Under the pieces are notes generated by a model that had not been told where the DNA came from, ran no database searches, and was given only the letters and a program-made list of their open reading frames with translations. Below are positions 45,667-55,679 of a DNA stretch of 64,000 nt, one piece after another. The position numbers and the translations under genes were made by a program. This DNA comes from DATJGR01 sp963787045 (GTDB lineage Bacteria > Pseudomonadota > Gammaproteobacteria > Pseudomonadales > Azotimanducaceae). Position 1 is the stretch's first letter, and every line of letters starts with the position of its first letter. The stretch lies in NCBI GenBank assembly GCA_963787045.1, contig CAWBBR010000026.1, positions 1 to 64,000 on the forward strand. Direction: 5' to 3'.

Positions 45667-46851
45667 ATGCCATATGCACAAGGTCGCACGTTCTTCGACG
45701 CCGACAGCCACATCATGGAGCTGCCCGATTTCCTGACCGAATACGCCGATCCGTCGTTCCGCGAGCGCATTCCGCAGATTCGCGCGGTGCCTGGCGAACT
45801 CGCGAAGCGGCTCGACGAACTGCTCGCGCGCAAAGCGCACGCACCGGAACGCGTCGAGCAGATGGTGGCGCTCGGCGACGATCTGATTTCCGGACCGAAG
45901 GGGTATTTCGCGCTCGGCGCGTTCAATCGCGACGAACGCTCCACCGCGCTCGACCAGCTCGGTTTCCACCGTCAGCTCGTGTTCTCGACGTTTGCCGCCG
46001 GCACCGCGTTTGCCGAGCAGCGGAGCGTTCCGGAGCGGTTCGCGATTGCACGCGCACACAACCGCGCGATGGCGGACTTCTGCGCAAACGACGACCGGCT
46101 GATGGGCGTTGCAGCGCTGCCGCTCGACGATACCGAACTCGCGATTCAGGAAGTCGAACACCTGCGCACGCTCGGTCTCGCCGCGGCGTGGGTGCCACAC
46201 CGGCCGTGCGGCGGCCGATCGCCGGGACACGACGATCTCGATCCGGTTTGGGCGCGTCTCGCCGAAGCCGGCATTCCGTTCACGCTGCATGTCGGCGGCA
46301 ATCCGCTGCAGATCGATCCCGCCTGGATGAACACCGGCCGACCCGTGCCGACGGATTGGTTGGGGGGCGGAGAAAACGTGCGCGGCAAAGACATGACTTC
46401 GCTGCACCACGCCGTGGAAACGTTCCTCGGCGCGATGGTGCTCGACGGCGTCTTCGAACGACACGAAAAGCTCAAGGCGGCGCGATCGAGCTCGGCGCGG
46501 GCTGGGTACCGTCGATGATCCAACGGCTCGACTGGGTGGCGGACATCTGGAAGAAGTCGGAGCCGGATCTGAAATCGCTGCGGATGAAACCGTCCGAGAC
46601 GATCATCGACCGCGCTGCGCTTCACGCCGTATCCGTACGAAGCGGTCGGCGATTTGATCGCGGCGTCAGACGATCGGTTGTATCTGTTCTCGAGCGACTA
46701 CCCGCACACCGAAGGCGGTCGGCATCCGCTGGGCCGGTTCGCCCAATCGCTGAGCGGACGTTCCGAAGCAACCCTGGAACGTTTCTATTCCGCCAACTTC
46801 GCGTCGCTGTTCAATCTGCCGGCAACGGCCGGAATCCGCGCGCATGCATGA
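45667..46851 (+). CDS. Amidohydrolase 2-type metal-dependent hydrolase, compensated frameshifts
   Basis: About 394 residues. The N-terminus FFDADSHIMELPDFLTEYAD carries the D-x-H metal site. The mid part has FSTFAAGTAFAEQRSVPE, ADFCANDDRLMGVAALPLDD and FTLHVGGNPLQIDP (metal His). The end has FSSDYPHTEGGRHPLGRF, with the D-x-P-H metal Asp/His of the amidohydrolase_2 family. Indels near 46475 and 46630 break the frame. This family includes decarboxylases and lactonases of aromatic catabolism (4-oxalomesaconate hydratase/ACMSD type). The exact reaction is open. The stop overlaps the next gene by 8 bp. Confidence 0.8.
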
Positions 46852-47116
46852 CGTCGTCGACAATCCGGCGCGCAGCCGTTTCGAGCTGGAAGAGGCGGGT
46901 CAGGTCGCATTCGCCGACTACCGGCGCCGCAACTCGGTGCTGGTCATTCCGCACGTGGAAGCGCCGACGTCGCTGCGCGGCACCGGCACCGCTGCGCGAT
47001 TGATGGAAGGTCTGCTCGCGATCGTGCGCGAGCGCGGCGAGAAGATCGTGCCGACGTGTTCCTATGCTGCCGCGTACATGCGGCAGCACAAGGAACACCA
47101 GGACCTGCTGGCCTAG
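46844..47116 (+). CDS. GNAT-like N-acetyltransferase, YidJ/CG type
   Basis: A 90-residue short acetyltransferase of the Gcn5-related type found with COG2388 proteins. It reads SRFELEEAGQVAFADYRRR and VLVIPHVEAPTSLRGTGTAARLMEGLLAIVRERGEKIVPTCSYAAAYMRQHKE. R-G-T-G-T-A is the acetyl-CoA pyrophosphate loop. The C-terminal CSYAAAYMRQH matches the conserved C-S/P-Y-x-x-x-Y/F motif. The gene overlaps the end of the amidohydrolase gene and is convergent with the SRPBCC gene (4-bp overlap). The frame is intact. Confidence 0.8.
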   Translation: MHDVVDNPARSRFELEEAGQVAFADYRRRNSVLVIPHVEAPTSLRGTGTAARLMEGLLAIVRERGEKIVPTCSYAAAYMRQHKEHQDLLA

Positions 47117-47529
47117 CCGCCCACCGCGCGACGCGCGCCTGCAATGCCGCCCTTGTAGATCCCTTCGACCACTTTCGAAGCGGCCGCCGCGTCGCCTTTC
47201 GGCTCGAACGTGCCGGACCAGTTCACGTTGCACGTGCCGTTGCCCTTGTCGGTGATCTTCACTGTCGCGGAGTAGCCCTTTACCGGCAGCGGACAATCGT
47301 CGTTGGTGATCGAGTACGCGAACACCATCGCCTTTGGATCGTGCCGATCGAGCCGTTCGACCACCAGGCCGCCGCCCATGCCGATGGTGCGCACCATGCC
47401 GACGCCTTTGCCCTTCGTCTCGAACGACGTGATCGGACCGCCGACCTTGATGCCGCCGAAATCGCTGAGCGCGGCCCATACATCCGCCGCTTTGCCTTTG
47501 ATGTCTTCCGTAACCGTGACCGTTGTCAT
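47113..47529 (-). CDS. SRPBCC family protein (polyketide cyclase/dehydrase type)
   Basis: A 138-residue START-like ligand-binding domain. ATG 47529 follows GGGGAGAG. The sequence VTEDIKGKAADVWAALSDFGG is the typical first strand and helix. GPITSFETKGKGVGMVRTIGMGGG, then VERLDRHDPKAMVFAYSITND and NVNWSGTFEPKGD, give the curved sheet, and the C-terminal helix closes the cavity. Such proteins bind hydrophobic ligands or act as cyclases/dehydratases of polyketides or steroids. It is directly downstream of (and co-oriented with) the flavin monooxygenase gene, so a shared substrate is plausible. Confidence 0.8.
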   Translation of the reverse strand: MTTVTVTEDIKGKAADVWAALSDFGGIKVGGPITSFETKGKGVGMVRTIGMGGGLVVERLDRHDPKAMVFAYSITNDDCPLPVKGYSATVKITDKGNGTCNVNWSGTFEPKGDAAAASKVVEGIYKGGIAGARRAVGG

Positions 47530-47558
47530 CTGCTCTCCCCTTCGTTGAGTTGTCTGTT

Positions 47559-49390
47559 TCAGCCGAGTTCCAAGCCGTCGAGCTGTCCGCCTTCGCGCCA
47601 TTTCGCCAGCAGCGCGTTGAACGCGTTGATACCCGGCGAATAGGTCTCGCCGTTCAGACCGCCGCCACGCTGCACGAGGTGCCCTTCGTTGTTGTAGTAG
47701 CCGGGCGTGCAGGCGTCGAAAAACGCGGCGGCGTTGATCGCCAGCCGAGCGGATCTCGGCCACCCAGGCCGCTTCCGCCTCTGCCGTCGGGTGCGACGTA
47801 ACGCGCGCCGCGGTCCTTCACCTGCTTGATGATGTAGCCGATGTGCTGGGCCTGATCGTCGAACATCGAGGTCATGTTCACGGAGAGACCGTTCTGCGAC
47901 GAGGCCGATCAGAACCAGTTGGGGAAGCCGTGGCTCGAGAAGCCGTGCAGCGTCTTCATGCCGTCTGGCCCAGTAGTCGCTCAACGTAGCGCCGTCCTTG
48001 CCGATGATGTCGTACCCGGCCGTCGCGTCCACGCGGTACCGACTTCGAAGCCGGTCGCGTAGATGATGCAGTCGACCGGGTATTCGACGCCGTTCGCGAC
48101 CACGCCCGTTCTTCGTGATCCGCTCCACGCCCTTGCGCTCCGCTGACGTCGACCAGCGTGACGTTCGGCCGGTTGAAGGTCGGCAGGTATTCGTCGTTGA
48201 ACGTCGGCCGCTTGCAGAACTGGCGGTACCACGGCTTCAGCGCCTCGGCGGCGTCGGGTTTGCCGACGGTCTCGTCGACGCGCTCGCGGATGCCGTTCAT
48301 CTTCTCGAAGTCGGCGAGCTCGGCGCAGCAGCGCCGCCTCTTCGGGCGAGATCGGCACCTCGCTCGGCCTTCGGAATCTGCTGGCGAGCGTGCGGAAGAT
48401 GTCGGTCCAGCCGTCGTTGACCAGGTCCTTCTCGACACGGCTGGCCCGTGACCATGTCGTCGAAGTTCTCGCGCCGCTCGCGCTGCCAGCCCGGCTTCAG
48501 CGTCTTCGCCCACTCGCCGTCGGTCGGCTTGTTGCCGCGCAGGTCGACCGACGAGGGCGTGCGCTGGAAGACGTAGAGCTGCTTGGCGTGCTGCGCCGAC
48601 GTGCGGCACGCACTGGATGGCGGTCGCGCCGGTGCCGATGATCGCGACGCGCTTGTCGGCGAGCTTGGTCAGGCCGCCGCTGTGTCGCCGCCGGTGTAGT
48701 CGTAGTCCCAGCGGCTGGTGTGGAAGCGTGTGGCCTTCGAACTCCTCGATGCCGGGGATGCCGCGGCAGCTTCGGCCGGTTCAGCGGACCCAGCGCCATG
48801 ACCACGAAGCGCGCCTTCATGTCGTCGCCGCGGTCGGTGGAGACTATCCAGCGCGCGAGCGTCCTCGTCCCAGCGCAGGTCGGTCACCCGGGTCTGGAAG
48901 CAGCGCGGTCTCGTAGAGGTTGTAGTGTTGGCCGATGCGCTGCGAGTGCTCGAAGATCTCCGGGCGAAGGAGTACTTCTCCTTCGGCATGTAGCCGAGCT
49001 CCTCGAGCAGCGGCAGGTAGCAGTAGCTCTCGATGTCGCACTGCGCGCCGGGATAGCGGTTCCAGTACCAGGTGCCGCCGAAGTCGCCGCCGGCCTCGAT
49101 GATGCGGAAGTCGTTGACCCCCGCCTCGCGCAACCGCGCCGCCGCCAGCAGGCCGCCGAAAGCCGCCGCCGATGATCACGACGTCGATCTCGTCGGTGAG
49201 CGGCTCGCGCGTGAAGCCCGGCTCGACGTAGGGATCGCTCGACGAAGTGCGCGAACTTACCGGTGACCTCGACGTACTGGTCGTTGCCGTCCGCGCGGAC
49301 CCGCTTGTCGCGCTCCTGCCGATACTTCTCGCGCAGCGCGTCCGGGTCGAAATCGAGGTTGGAATATTGCGGTTTGAGTTGGGTGCTCAT
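47559..49390 (-). CDS. Flavin-containing/Baeyer-Villiger-type monooxygenase, heavily frameshifted
   Basis: About 610 residues. The start is STQLKPQYSNLDFDPDALREKYRQERDKR, a typical BVMO N-terminus. The first Rossmann GGGFGGLLAAARLREAGV and IIEAGGDFGGTWYWNRYPGAQCDIESYCYLPL block follow (the FGGTWYWNRYPG signature of cyclohexanone/phenylacetone-type monooxygenases). Then come ALGPLNRPKLP, NADPH-domain KRVAIIGTGATAIQCVP, PTFNDEYLPTFNRPNVTLVDV and CIIYATGFEVG. The end is YYNNEGHLVQ and INAFNALLAKWREGGQLDGLELG. At least eight indels occur. The enzyme would insert oxygen next to a ketone, giving a lactone or ester. It is upstream of the SRPBCC gene. Confidence 0.75.
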
Positions 49391-49502
49391 GTCGTTTCCC
49401 CCGCTGGATGGTGCCGAGCGGCGCCCCCGCCGCCTGGCAATTCACGTGAATTAAGCGAAAGGGGATGGTTCCACAATGCGCCCCCCGGCGCAACGGCGGC
49501 TT

Positions 49503-50000
49503 CTACTGAGCGAGCAGCGTATCGACGTAGCGCACCGCGTCGGGTCGCAGCGTCGCCTTGTTGCATTCGTACCAGAGCCGGCTGACCGGCGTGCCGCCGT
49601 AGATGCGGCGCACCGCGAAATCGAAGCCGGCCCGCTCGTCTTTCGAGCGCTGCTCGAGGTACGGAATGATCTGCAGCCGTTGCTGCCACCAGGCCATCTG
49701 CTCCCAGTGCATCGCGGCCGCCTCTTCGGCAGTCAGCCCCACCTGCTCGATGAGCGTCGTTTCGAACACGGTCGGCGTACCGCCCAACGCCTCGTTCACC
49801 CGGACGTTGAGACCAATCAGCCGCGCGTCCATCGCCCGCGCCAGGAACAGGTCGCGGTTTCCGCCGGTGCTGTTCTGGCTGATCGAGTGTCGCACCTGGT
49901 CTCTGGCGTGCCGGACCTGCACGGCCAGATAGCCCAGCGTCAGAAACACCGCGATCGATCCGAGCACCTCGCCCAACGCGCCGATTGCATCCCAGTTCAT
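49503..50000 (-). CDS. Uncharacterised membrane-anchored protein, paralog of the gene at 30931
   Basis: A 165-residue protein. ATG 50000 follows GGAGGGTG, which decides the start (an upstream ATG in frame at 50033 lacks a site). The N-terminus NWDAIGALGEVLGSIAVFLTLGYLAVQVRHA is a membrane segment with the same pattern as the 30931 protein. A helical region follows with VNEALGGTPTVFETTLIEQ, MAWWQQRLQIIPYLEQRSKDER and YGGTPVSRLWYECNKATLRPDAVRYVDTLLAQ. The family is uncharacterised. Two copies in 19 kb suggest a paralogous family in this genome. Confidence 0.65.
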   Translation of the reverse strand: MNWDAIGALGEVLGSIAVFLTLGYLAVQVRHARDQVRHSISQNSTGGNRDLFLARAMDARLIGLNVRVNEALGGTPTVFETTLIEQVGLTAEEAAAMHWEQMAWWQQRLQIIPYLEQRSKDERAGFDFAVRRIYGGTPVSRLWYECNKATLRPDAVRYVDTLLAQ

Positions 50001-50106
50001 CTGCACCCTCCTGTGTTGCAGGAAGGCTACCACCCCGTTCCGCTATCGAAACGCAGACGAACGGACGCCGCGCGATTGCGCGGCGCCAAAGGAGAAACGA
50101 CGCGAA

Positions 50107-50974
50107 TCAGCGACCGGAGACGGAGTGCCCTGACGGAGGGAACGTACCGGCCTCGTCCGAGAAGATGATCTCCACCCGACGGTTCTGTTGGCGGCCTTCC
50201 TGCGTGTCGTTGCTGGCAATCGGGAACGCTTCGCCGCGCCCGATCGTCTCGATGCGATCGGACTGGATGCCGCGCGACACCAATGCGGCTCTCACGGCGT
50301 CAGCGCGCCGCTGCGACAAGCCTTCGTTGTACGTTTCCGATCCCGACGCTGTCGGTATGCCCTTCCACGATGAGTTTCGTGTCGGGATTCTTCTGCATGA
50401 AGTCGGCGACACGGCCGAGCGCGAGGTCGGCACCGGGCTTCAGCGTTGCGGCGCCGGTGTCGAACAACACGTCGCTGAGCGTGACGACCATGCCCCGATC
50501 GGTCTTCTTCGCTTGCAGGTCGGCGAGTTCGCGCTGCGCGTCCTGCGCTTCTGCGCGGGCGGCCTGTGCGTTCTGCTGTTCCTGCTTCGCGGTCGCGGTT
50601 GCCGTGTCCGCCTCTTGCGTGCGCGCATCCAGCAGCACGCGATTGCGGTCCGCTTCGCCTTTCGCGACCTGTTCTTTCGCCCGCATTTCGGCGATACGCG
50701 CCTCACCGGTCTGCGCCTGTTGAGTCGCGAGATAGGCGTAGTGGTCGATCGTCGACAACGACTTGCCGTGCTGGAACGCGTCCTCTGCCGCGGCCAGCGA
50801 CTTCCTCGCGGCGGCGAGTTCGCTGCTTGCCGCCTGCGTCACGAGCGGATCCTGTTGCAGCGTTTGTACCTCGCTACGGGCCTGGTCGAGGCTCGCGACG
50901 TTCTTCGGCGTGGAGGCGCAGCCGCCAAGCCACAAAGCGCCGATGGCGATTGGAACTATGAGGATGTGCTTCAT
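50107..50974 (-). CDS. DUF4398/OmpA-like lipoprotein, one frameshift
   Basis: About 288 residues. The lipobox is IAIGALWLGGCAST. Then come DUF4398-like helices (LDQARSEVQTLQQDPLVTQ, ELAAARKSLAAAEDAFQHGKSL) and a long coiled-coil of Ala/Glu/Gln repeats. A C-terminal OmpA domain has FDTGAATLKPGADLALGRVADFM and LIVEGHTDSVG; after a shift near 50340 it has SQRRADAVRAALVSRGIQ and GRGEAFPIASNDTQEGRQQNRRVEI. The OmpA domain binds peptidoglycan, so the protein anchors the outer membrane or links it to the wall. It is co-transcribed with the smaller lipoprotein gene upstream (10-bp gap). Confidence 0.85.
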
Positions 50975-50984
50975 GATTGGTTCC

Positions 50985-51386
50985 TCAATGCGGGTTGGAG
51001 TTGGTGTCGTTCAAGGTCGAGCTGCTCATGGCGCTGCTGCGTTGTGCTTCGCTGCGCAACGTTTCGACGCTCTGCTGAACCTCGGTGGCGGCGCGCTGCG
51101 CCTCACCACTGTCGGCCATCGCAACCGCCAGTTCGGCATCGGCTGCCGCTTCGGTTGCGCGGTGCTCGGCGTCGTCGTGATTGCCCTTCCGGTCAGCCGC
51201 TTTCGCGGCGTCGAGCTTCGCTCGCGCTTGTTCGAGTTGCGCCGCCGCGTAGCGCTGTGCGCCCGCTTTCTCGGCCTGGTCGATGAGTGTTTGCGCCCGC
51301 GCCATCTCCTGCGTCGGACGTTCCGATTTGGTCGCGCAGCCAGCCAGGAGTGCCGCTGCGATCAAGACTGCTATACGCGTAGGCAT
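50985..51386 (-). CDS. DUF4398 small lipoprotein
   Basis: A 133-residue lipoprotein. The lipobox region is IAVLIAAALLAGCATKSE. The rest is a helical DUF4398 domain: EMARAQTLIDQAEKAGAQRYAAAQLEQARAKLDAAKAADRKGNHDDAEHRATEAAADAEL. This lacks the OmpA domain of the downstream protein but shares the helical N-terminal part. ATG 51386 with a GAGGAAC site is preferred over the longer frame to 51446. The two genes form an operon, and the products likely associate in the outer membrane or periplasm. Confidence 0.8.
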   Translation of the reverse strand: MPTRIAVLIAAALLAGCATKSERPTQEMARAQTLIDQAEKAGAQRYAAAQLEQARAKLDAAKAADRKGNHDDAEHRATEAAADAELAVAMADSGEAQRAATEVQQSVETLRSEAQRSSAMSSSTLNDTNSNPH

Positions 51387-51602
51387 GATCAGTTCCTCGA
51401 TGTTGTGGCCGGTTCTATCCAATGACATCAAAGGCGAAGCGCGCACCGTGCGCTGTCAGCGAGACGTCCCAATGCACATCCCAGAACGTGCCGCTTTCGG
51501 TAGGAGTGCTCCGACCACGCGTAGCGCGAGTCGAAAATCTCTGGCGCTCCAGCGGACTTTTGATCGACACTCGTCCTACACAATCGGTAGGGGTGATCGA
51601 CC

Positions 51603-52124
51603 ATGGCGATCTCGCTGTACGACATCAGCGTGACTTCCTTTCTGCAGACGCTCGGCGGCGTTGCAGGGTTTCTCGACAAGGGGTTGGCGCACTGCAAAGC
51701 GACCGGCGTCGACCTCAACGAACTCGTCGAAACGCGACTGCAACCCGACATGCTGCCGTTCCGGTTTCAGGTGATCGCGGTGGCGCACCATTCGCTCGGT
51801 GCAATCGAGGGCGTGCAGGCGGGGCTCTTCAAACCACCGGCCGGGCCGATGGATCAGGACTATGCCGGACTGCAGAACCTGATCGCCGATGCCCGCGCCA
51901 AGTTGCAGAAGGTCTCGCGCGAATCGATCGACAAGCTCGAAGGCAAAGACGTGATCTTCCAACTGGGTGCCAACAAGCTGCCGTTCGTGGCCGAAGGTTT
52001 CCTGTTGTCGTTCTCGATGCCGAACCTGCATTTCCACGCCACAACGGCGTACGACATTCTGCGGATGAAAGGCGCGCCGCTCGGCAAACGCGACTATCTG
52101 GGTCCGATGCGAATGAAGACCTGA
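51603..52124 (+). CDS. DUF1993 family protein
   Basis: A 173-residue protein. It shows YDISVTSFLQTLGGVAGFLDKGLAHCKATGVDLNELVETRLQPDMLPFRFQVIAVAHHSLGAIEG at the N-terminus, then FQLGANKLPFVAEGFLLSFSMPNLHFHATTAYDILRMKGAPLGKRDYLG. These blocks (ML.F.FQV..A.HHS, F..PN..FH...AY.ILR..G..LGK.D.L) are DUF1993 signatures. The fold is a four-helix DinB-like bundle; a metal-binding His pair may lie in HHS and FHATTAY. The function is not established. The frame is intact. Confidence 0.85.
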   Translation: MAISLYDISVTSFLQTLGGVAGFLDKGLAHCKATGVDLNELVETRLQPDMLPFRFQVIAVAHHSLGAIEGVQAGLFKPPAGPMDQDYAGLQNLIADARAKLQKVSRESIDKLEGKDVIFQLGANKLPFVAEGFLLSFSMPNLHFHATTAYDILRMKGAPLGKRDYLGPMRMKT

Positions 52125-52217
52125 TCCGCGATTCTGTCGGGTCGCCACCCAACAGATTCGTCAGATCGTCGAAACCGCGACAGAGCCTCGCAGCGTGCAA
52201 CGCCCAGGCACGCCGCG

Positions 52218-53427
52218 ATGGCGTTTATTCTGGTCACCGTGTTTCTCGCCGCGCTCGCCGCGACGATTGCCTTTCCGGTCATGCCGCAGCTGTTGAAATC
52301 GCTCACCGGCGATGCGATGGCGCAGATGTCGACCGTCCTCGGCGCGATGACGACTCTGTACGCGGTGATGCAGTTGTTCGCGGGTCCCGTGCAAGGCGCA
52401 CTGTCGGATCGCTTCGGCCGACGTCCCGTCATCCTCGTCTCCACTCTTGGCCAGGCGGTCGACTCGGTGCTGATGGCACTTGCTCCGACTCTGTCTTGGT
52501 TGTTCGCCGCACGAGCCGTCGCAGGTGTTTGCGCAGGCAGCGTCACCGCGGCCTACGCGTATGTCGCCGACATATCCGAACCGGAACAGCGCGCGGCGCG
52601 CTTCGGCCGACTCGCTGCCGTATTCAGCGCGGGCGGTGCGGCGGGATATCTGATCGGCGGACTGATGGGCGAGATCAGCCCGCGTGCGCCGTTCTGGATC
52701 GCGGCCGGATTCGGCTTCATCAACCTGCTGTATGGTTACTTCGTTCTGCCGGAGTCGTTGCCGAGCGGCACTACGCGCACCGTTGAAGTGGCGCTCGATC
52801 CACCCGATCGGCGCGGTTGCCAGCATCTGGCGTGATTATCCGATCCTCAAGAGCTGGCAAGGCGCATGTTCCTGCTGAGTTTCGGCATCACGGGCGTGAA
52901 CAGCATCTTCATCCTGTACGTGACGTTTCGGTTCGGCTGGACACCCAGGACCATCGGCTTCTATGCGACCTTCGTGATGGTGTCGAGCCTCGCCGATCCA
53001 GTCGGGTCTGGTGTCGCGAACGATCAAGCTGGCTGGGCGAACGCCGCACGCTACTGACCGGCATCGTGATCCAGACCATTGCCATCGACTTGCATCCGGC
53101 CTCGCCGTCGCGGGCTCGCAGTTCGTCGCCGCTGTCTTCCTGTTGCTGCTCGGCGGTGTGTGCGGACCCCGTCCGCCTGGCCATCATCAATCGGATCATC
53201 GGCCCATCGGATCGCGGTCGCCTGTCGGGTGCAGAGCGCAGCATTGTCAGTCTCAACGGAGTGATCGCGCCGAGTGTCTTCGGGCTGCATGTTCGCGGCC
53301 GTCGTGGGCGCCGGGCCGCACGCCTTACAGGTCGGTACGCCGTTCTTCGTTGCCGCCTGCGTCGATGATCCCGGCCGTCGCAATCACGTTGTGGGCGGTG
53401 AACCGTTCGCCGACGGGAACCGTTTAA
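52218..53427 (+). CDS. MFS transporter of the TCR/Tet drug-efflux type, frameshifted
   Basis: About 402 residues. The first frame is long and clean: FILVTVFLAALAATIAFPVMPQLL, motif A-like SDRFGRRPVILVSTLGQAVDSVLMALAPTLSWLFAARAVAGV, GLMGEISPRAPFWIAAGFGF and VLPESLP. Motif C-like AGGAAGYLIGGLMGE lies near segment 5. After shifts near 52810, 52980 and 53030 the second half continues as LLSFGITGVNSIFILYVTFRFGW and FVAAVFLLLLGGVCG. It ends with IPAVAITLWAVN. The family commonly exports antibiotics or sugars. The C-terminal half is approximate, with at least four indels. Confidence 0.75.
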
Positions 53428-53490
53428 GCGTCGCTACGCCGCCACGCCGGGAGTCGGTACGATGCCGGTGAGGATCGCAGAGGACCACTC

Positions 53491-54440
53491 ATGCCGATGG
53501 ACGTGAAGACCCATGTCGCGCTCGGGCTCGACCGACCGACGCCGATGGAGGTGAACGGTCGTTCCAACGCAGACATCGCGCCATCGCTGAATCACTCGGG
53601 CGACGCACCGTATCACCCGTGCCCCGAAGCGTTTCCCGATGCGTCGGTCGCGGCAGGGACGGTCACGAAGCACACGGACTGGAATCAGTCGCGCAGCTAC
53701 CCGCAATACGCTGCGCGATCTGTTCGTGTACACGCCGGCAAATCTCGATCCCAAACGACCCGCAGCGCTGATCGTATTCAACGACGGCTTACGGCTACGT
53801 CGGCCGCCGCGGCCCGATCCGCGCAACGCAGGTGCTCGACACCCTGCACGCCAGCGGCGAGATCGAACCGACCGTGGCGGTGTTCGTCAATCCAGGCCGG
53901 CCGCTCGATCCGAACGCGGATCGTTCGATGATGAACGATCCCGCGATGACCCAACGCAGCAACGAATACGACTCGCTGACGCCGGACTACGGAACGTTCC
54001 TGATCGAGGAAGTGCTGCCGTTCGTCGTGCGCGAACACCGCATCGCGCTCACCGACGATCCCGACCATCGCACGGTCTGCGGCATCAGCAGCGGCGGTAT
54101 CTGTGCGTTCACTGTGGCGTGGCAGCACCCCGATCACTTTCGCCGCGTGCTCAGCCACTGTGGTTCGTTCACGAACATCCGCGGCGGACACAACTACCCG
54201 TATCTGATCCGCACGACGCCGCGCAAACCGATCAGGGTGTTTCTGCAAAGCGGCGCGAACGACGCGCAGACGCTGTTCGGCGACTGGCCGCTTGCGAACA
54301 AGACCATGGCGAACTCGCTCGCGTACGCCGGTTATGACTTTCGTTTCGAGTTCGGCGACGGCGGCCACAGCCTGCGACACGGTGGCGCGTTGTTCGCCGA
54401 ATCGCTGCGCTGGCTGTGGCGCAAAGGAGAACCGTCATGA
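53491..54440 (+). CDS. Enterochelin-esterase-like hydrolase, frameshifted
   Basis: About 316 residues. A first frame (DVKTHVALGLDRPTPMEVNG) is followed by LRDLFVYTPANLDPKRPAALIVFNDG in a second. A third reads QVLDTLHASGEIEPTVAVFVNPGRPLDPNADR, then YGTFLIEEVLPFVVREHRI. The nucleophile elbow is CGISSGG and the catalytic His is in GDGGHSLRHGG. The fold is an esterase-D/Fes type. Indels lie near 53720 and 53800. Its stop overlaps the start of the PhyH gene (ATGA), so the esterase and the dioxygenase are likely coupled in one pathway. A longer relative is at 3570. Confidence 0.75.
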
Positions 54441-55345
54441 CCGCACGCTTCACTGCGCAGCACATCGAAGACTGGCGCAACCACGGCGTCGCGCGCGTCG
54501 AGCGCTTCTTCCGGCCCGACGAGGTCGCTGCGGTGCGCGCCGACTTCGAACAGGTGTTCCGTAGAAGCGAGGGCGCCGATGCTCCGCTCGTCAAGAAGCG
54601 CGACGGCGAACTCGGCCGGTTCAACGACGCGCAATTCACTACCTTCGACGCAATTCCATTCGACTGTTCGCCGGCGCTGAATCTGATCGGCGTACATCCG
54701 GCGCTGATCGACTTCGCGCGAACCGCGTTGCATAGCGACGACGTGCATCTGTATCAATGCCAGGCGTGGGCGAAATTCACCGGCGACGCGGACTACGATC
54801 AGCCGTTCCATTGCGACTTCGTCAATCACACGCTCACCGCGCCGTCCGACGACGAGTGTCTGAACTCCGTGACGATTCTCTGCTACTTCAGCGAGGTGTC
54901 CGAAGCGCACGGACCGATGCACTACGTGAGGCGTACCGACAGCGCGAACATCGCGGGACCTGAAGCAACGCTGCATGCCGACGTCGCGTTGCAACGGAAA
55001 CTCGTGCAGCACGAGCGTTCCAGCGCCGCGCCTGCCGGCAGCATCTTTCCGTACAGCATCGACGTGTACCACCGCGGCACCAACATGACCGCGCCTCGCG
55101 GACATCGTTACGCCGTGATGGCCTGCTACAAACGCGCGAGCAACGACGCGATCGGCTATCACGCGTGGCCGTTCCATCACATGAAGCCGTGGCATCGCAT
55201 CTTCGATCATGCGACGCCGGAGCAACTGGCGTGTTTCGGCGTGAATCCGCCGGGTCATCCGTTCTGGAACGAAATTACGCTGGCACGCGCACAAGCGCGC
55301 TATCCGAACTGGGATCTCAGCGCCTATCGGAACCGAACGACCTGA
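54437..55345 (+). CDS. Phytanoyl-CoA dioxygenase (PhyH) family protein
   Basis: A 302-residue Fe(II)/2-oxoglutarate dioxygenase-like protein. The N-terminal helix (TAQHIEDWRNHGVARVERFFRPDEVAAVRADFEQVF) is typical. The iron-binding H-x-D is FHCDFVNH, and the distal His is in DVYHRGTNMTAPRGHRYAVMACYKRA, where the Arg after it would bind 2-oxoglutarate. PhyH family proteins hydroxylate lipids, terpenoids or phosphonates. ATG 54437 overlaps the esterase stop (ATGA). A second PhyH-type gene lies 0.3 kb downstream on the opposite strand. The frame is intact. Confidence 0.85.
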   Translation: MTARFTAQHIEDWRNHGVARVERFFRPDEVAAVRADFEQVFRRSEGADAPLVKKRDGELGRFNDAQFTTFDAIPFDCSPALNLIGVHPALIDFARTALHSDDVHLYQCQAWAKFTGDADYDQPFHCDFVNHTLTAPSDDECLNSVTILCYFSEVSEAHGPMHYVRRTDSANIAGPEATLHADVALQRKLVQHERSSAAPAGSIFPYSIDVYHRGTNMTAPRGHRYAVMACYKRASNDAIGYHAWPFHHMKPWHRIFDHATPEQLACFGVNPPGHPFWNEITLARAQARYPNWDLSAYRNRTT

Positions 55346-55357
55346 CCAACGCCTGAG

Positions 55358-55594
55358 TCAGGCGGATCTTTTCAATGCCGGGCGTTCGTGCGGGGGCGAC
55401 GTCTCCAGCCCCTTCAGATACATGAGCGATCCGAACTGCTTGATGAGATGCGCCCAGATCGGATCCATCCCTCGCTCGTCGATGATGGTTTTGATCAAGT
55501 CCAGTTGCGTGCTCTCGCCGACGATCCGGTCGGCCTCTACGCGTTGCGATTGCTGCCTCGATGAATTGAAGTCTACGTCGATCATGCGAATCAC
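55358..55594 (-). CDS. Small uncharacterised protein, 78 residues
   Basis: The frame reads MIRMIDVDFNSSRQQSQRVEA, then DRIVGESTQLDLIKTIIDERG, ending PALKRSA. Composition is that of a normal soluble protein (Asp/Glu/Lys/Leu balanced) and not of a shadow frame, so it is probably real. I recognise no family. It lies between two PhyH genes, on the strand of the downstream one (86 bp from its stop), and may be the last gene of the tyrS-PhyH transcript. Confidence 0.45.
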   Translation of the reverse strand: MIRMIDVDFNSSRQQSQRVEADRIVGESTQLDLIKTIIDERGMDPIWAHLIKQFGSLMYLKGLETSPPHERPALKRSA

Positions 55595-55679
55595 CCGCCG
55601 CTTCGGCGCTTGTGTGAGGTCGACAGTCTGATCCCGCGGCGGCTCGGCATCTGTTCGATACCGAGCTTTGGGAGTGCGC

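Noticed and set aside
51453..51602. Similar TCGGTAGGAGTG and TCGGTAGGGGTG motifs upstream of the DUF1993 gene
   Set aside because: Only 12 nt, one mismatch, and each close to an ordinary ribosome-binding purine stretch; not enough to call a repeat.
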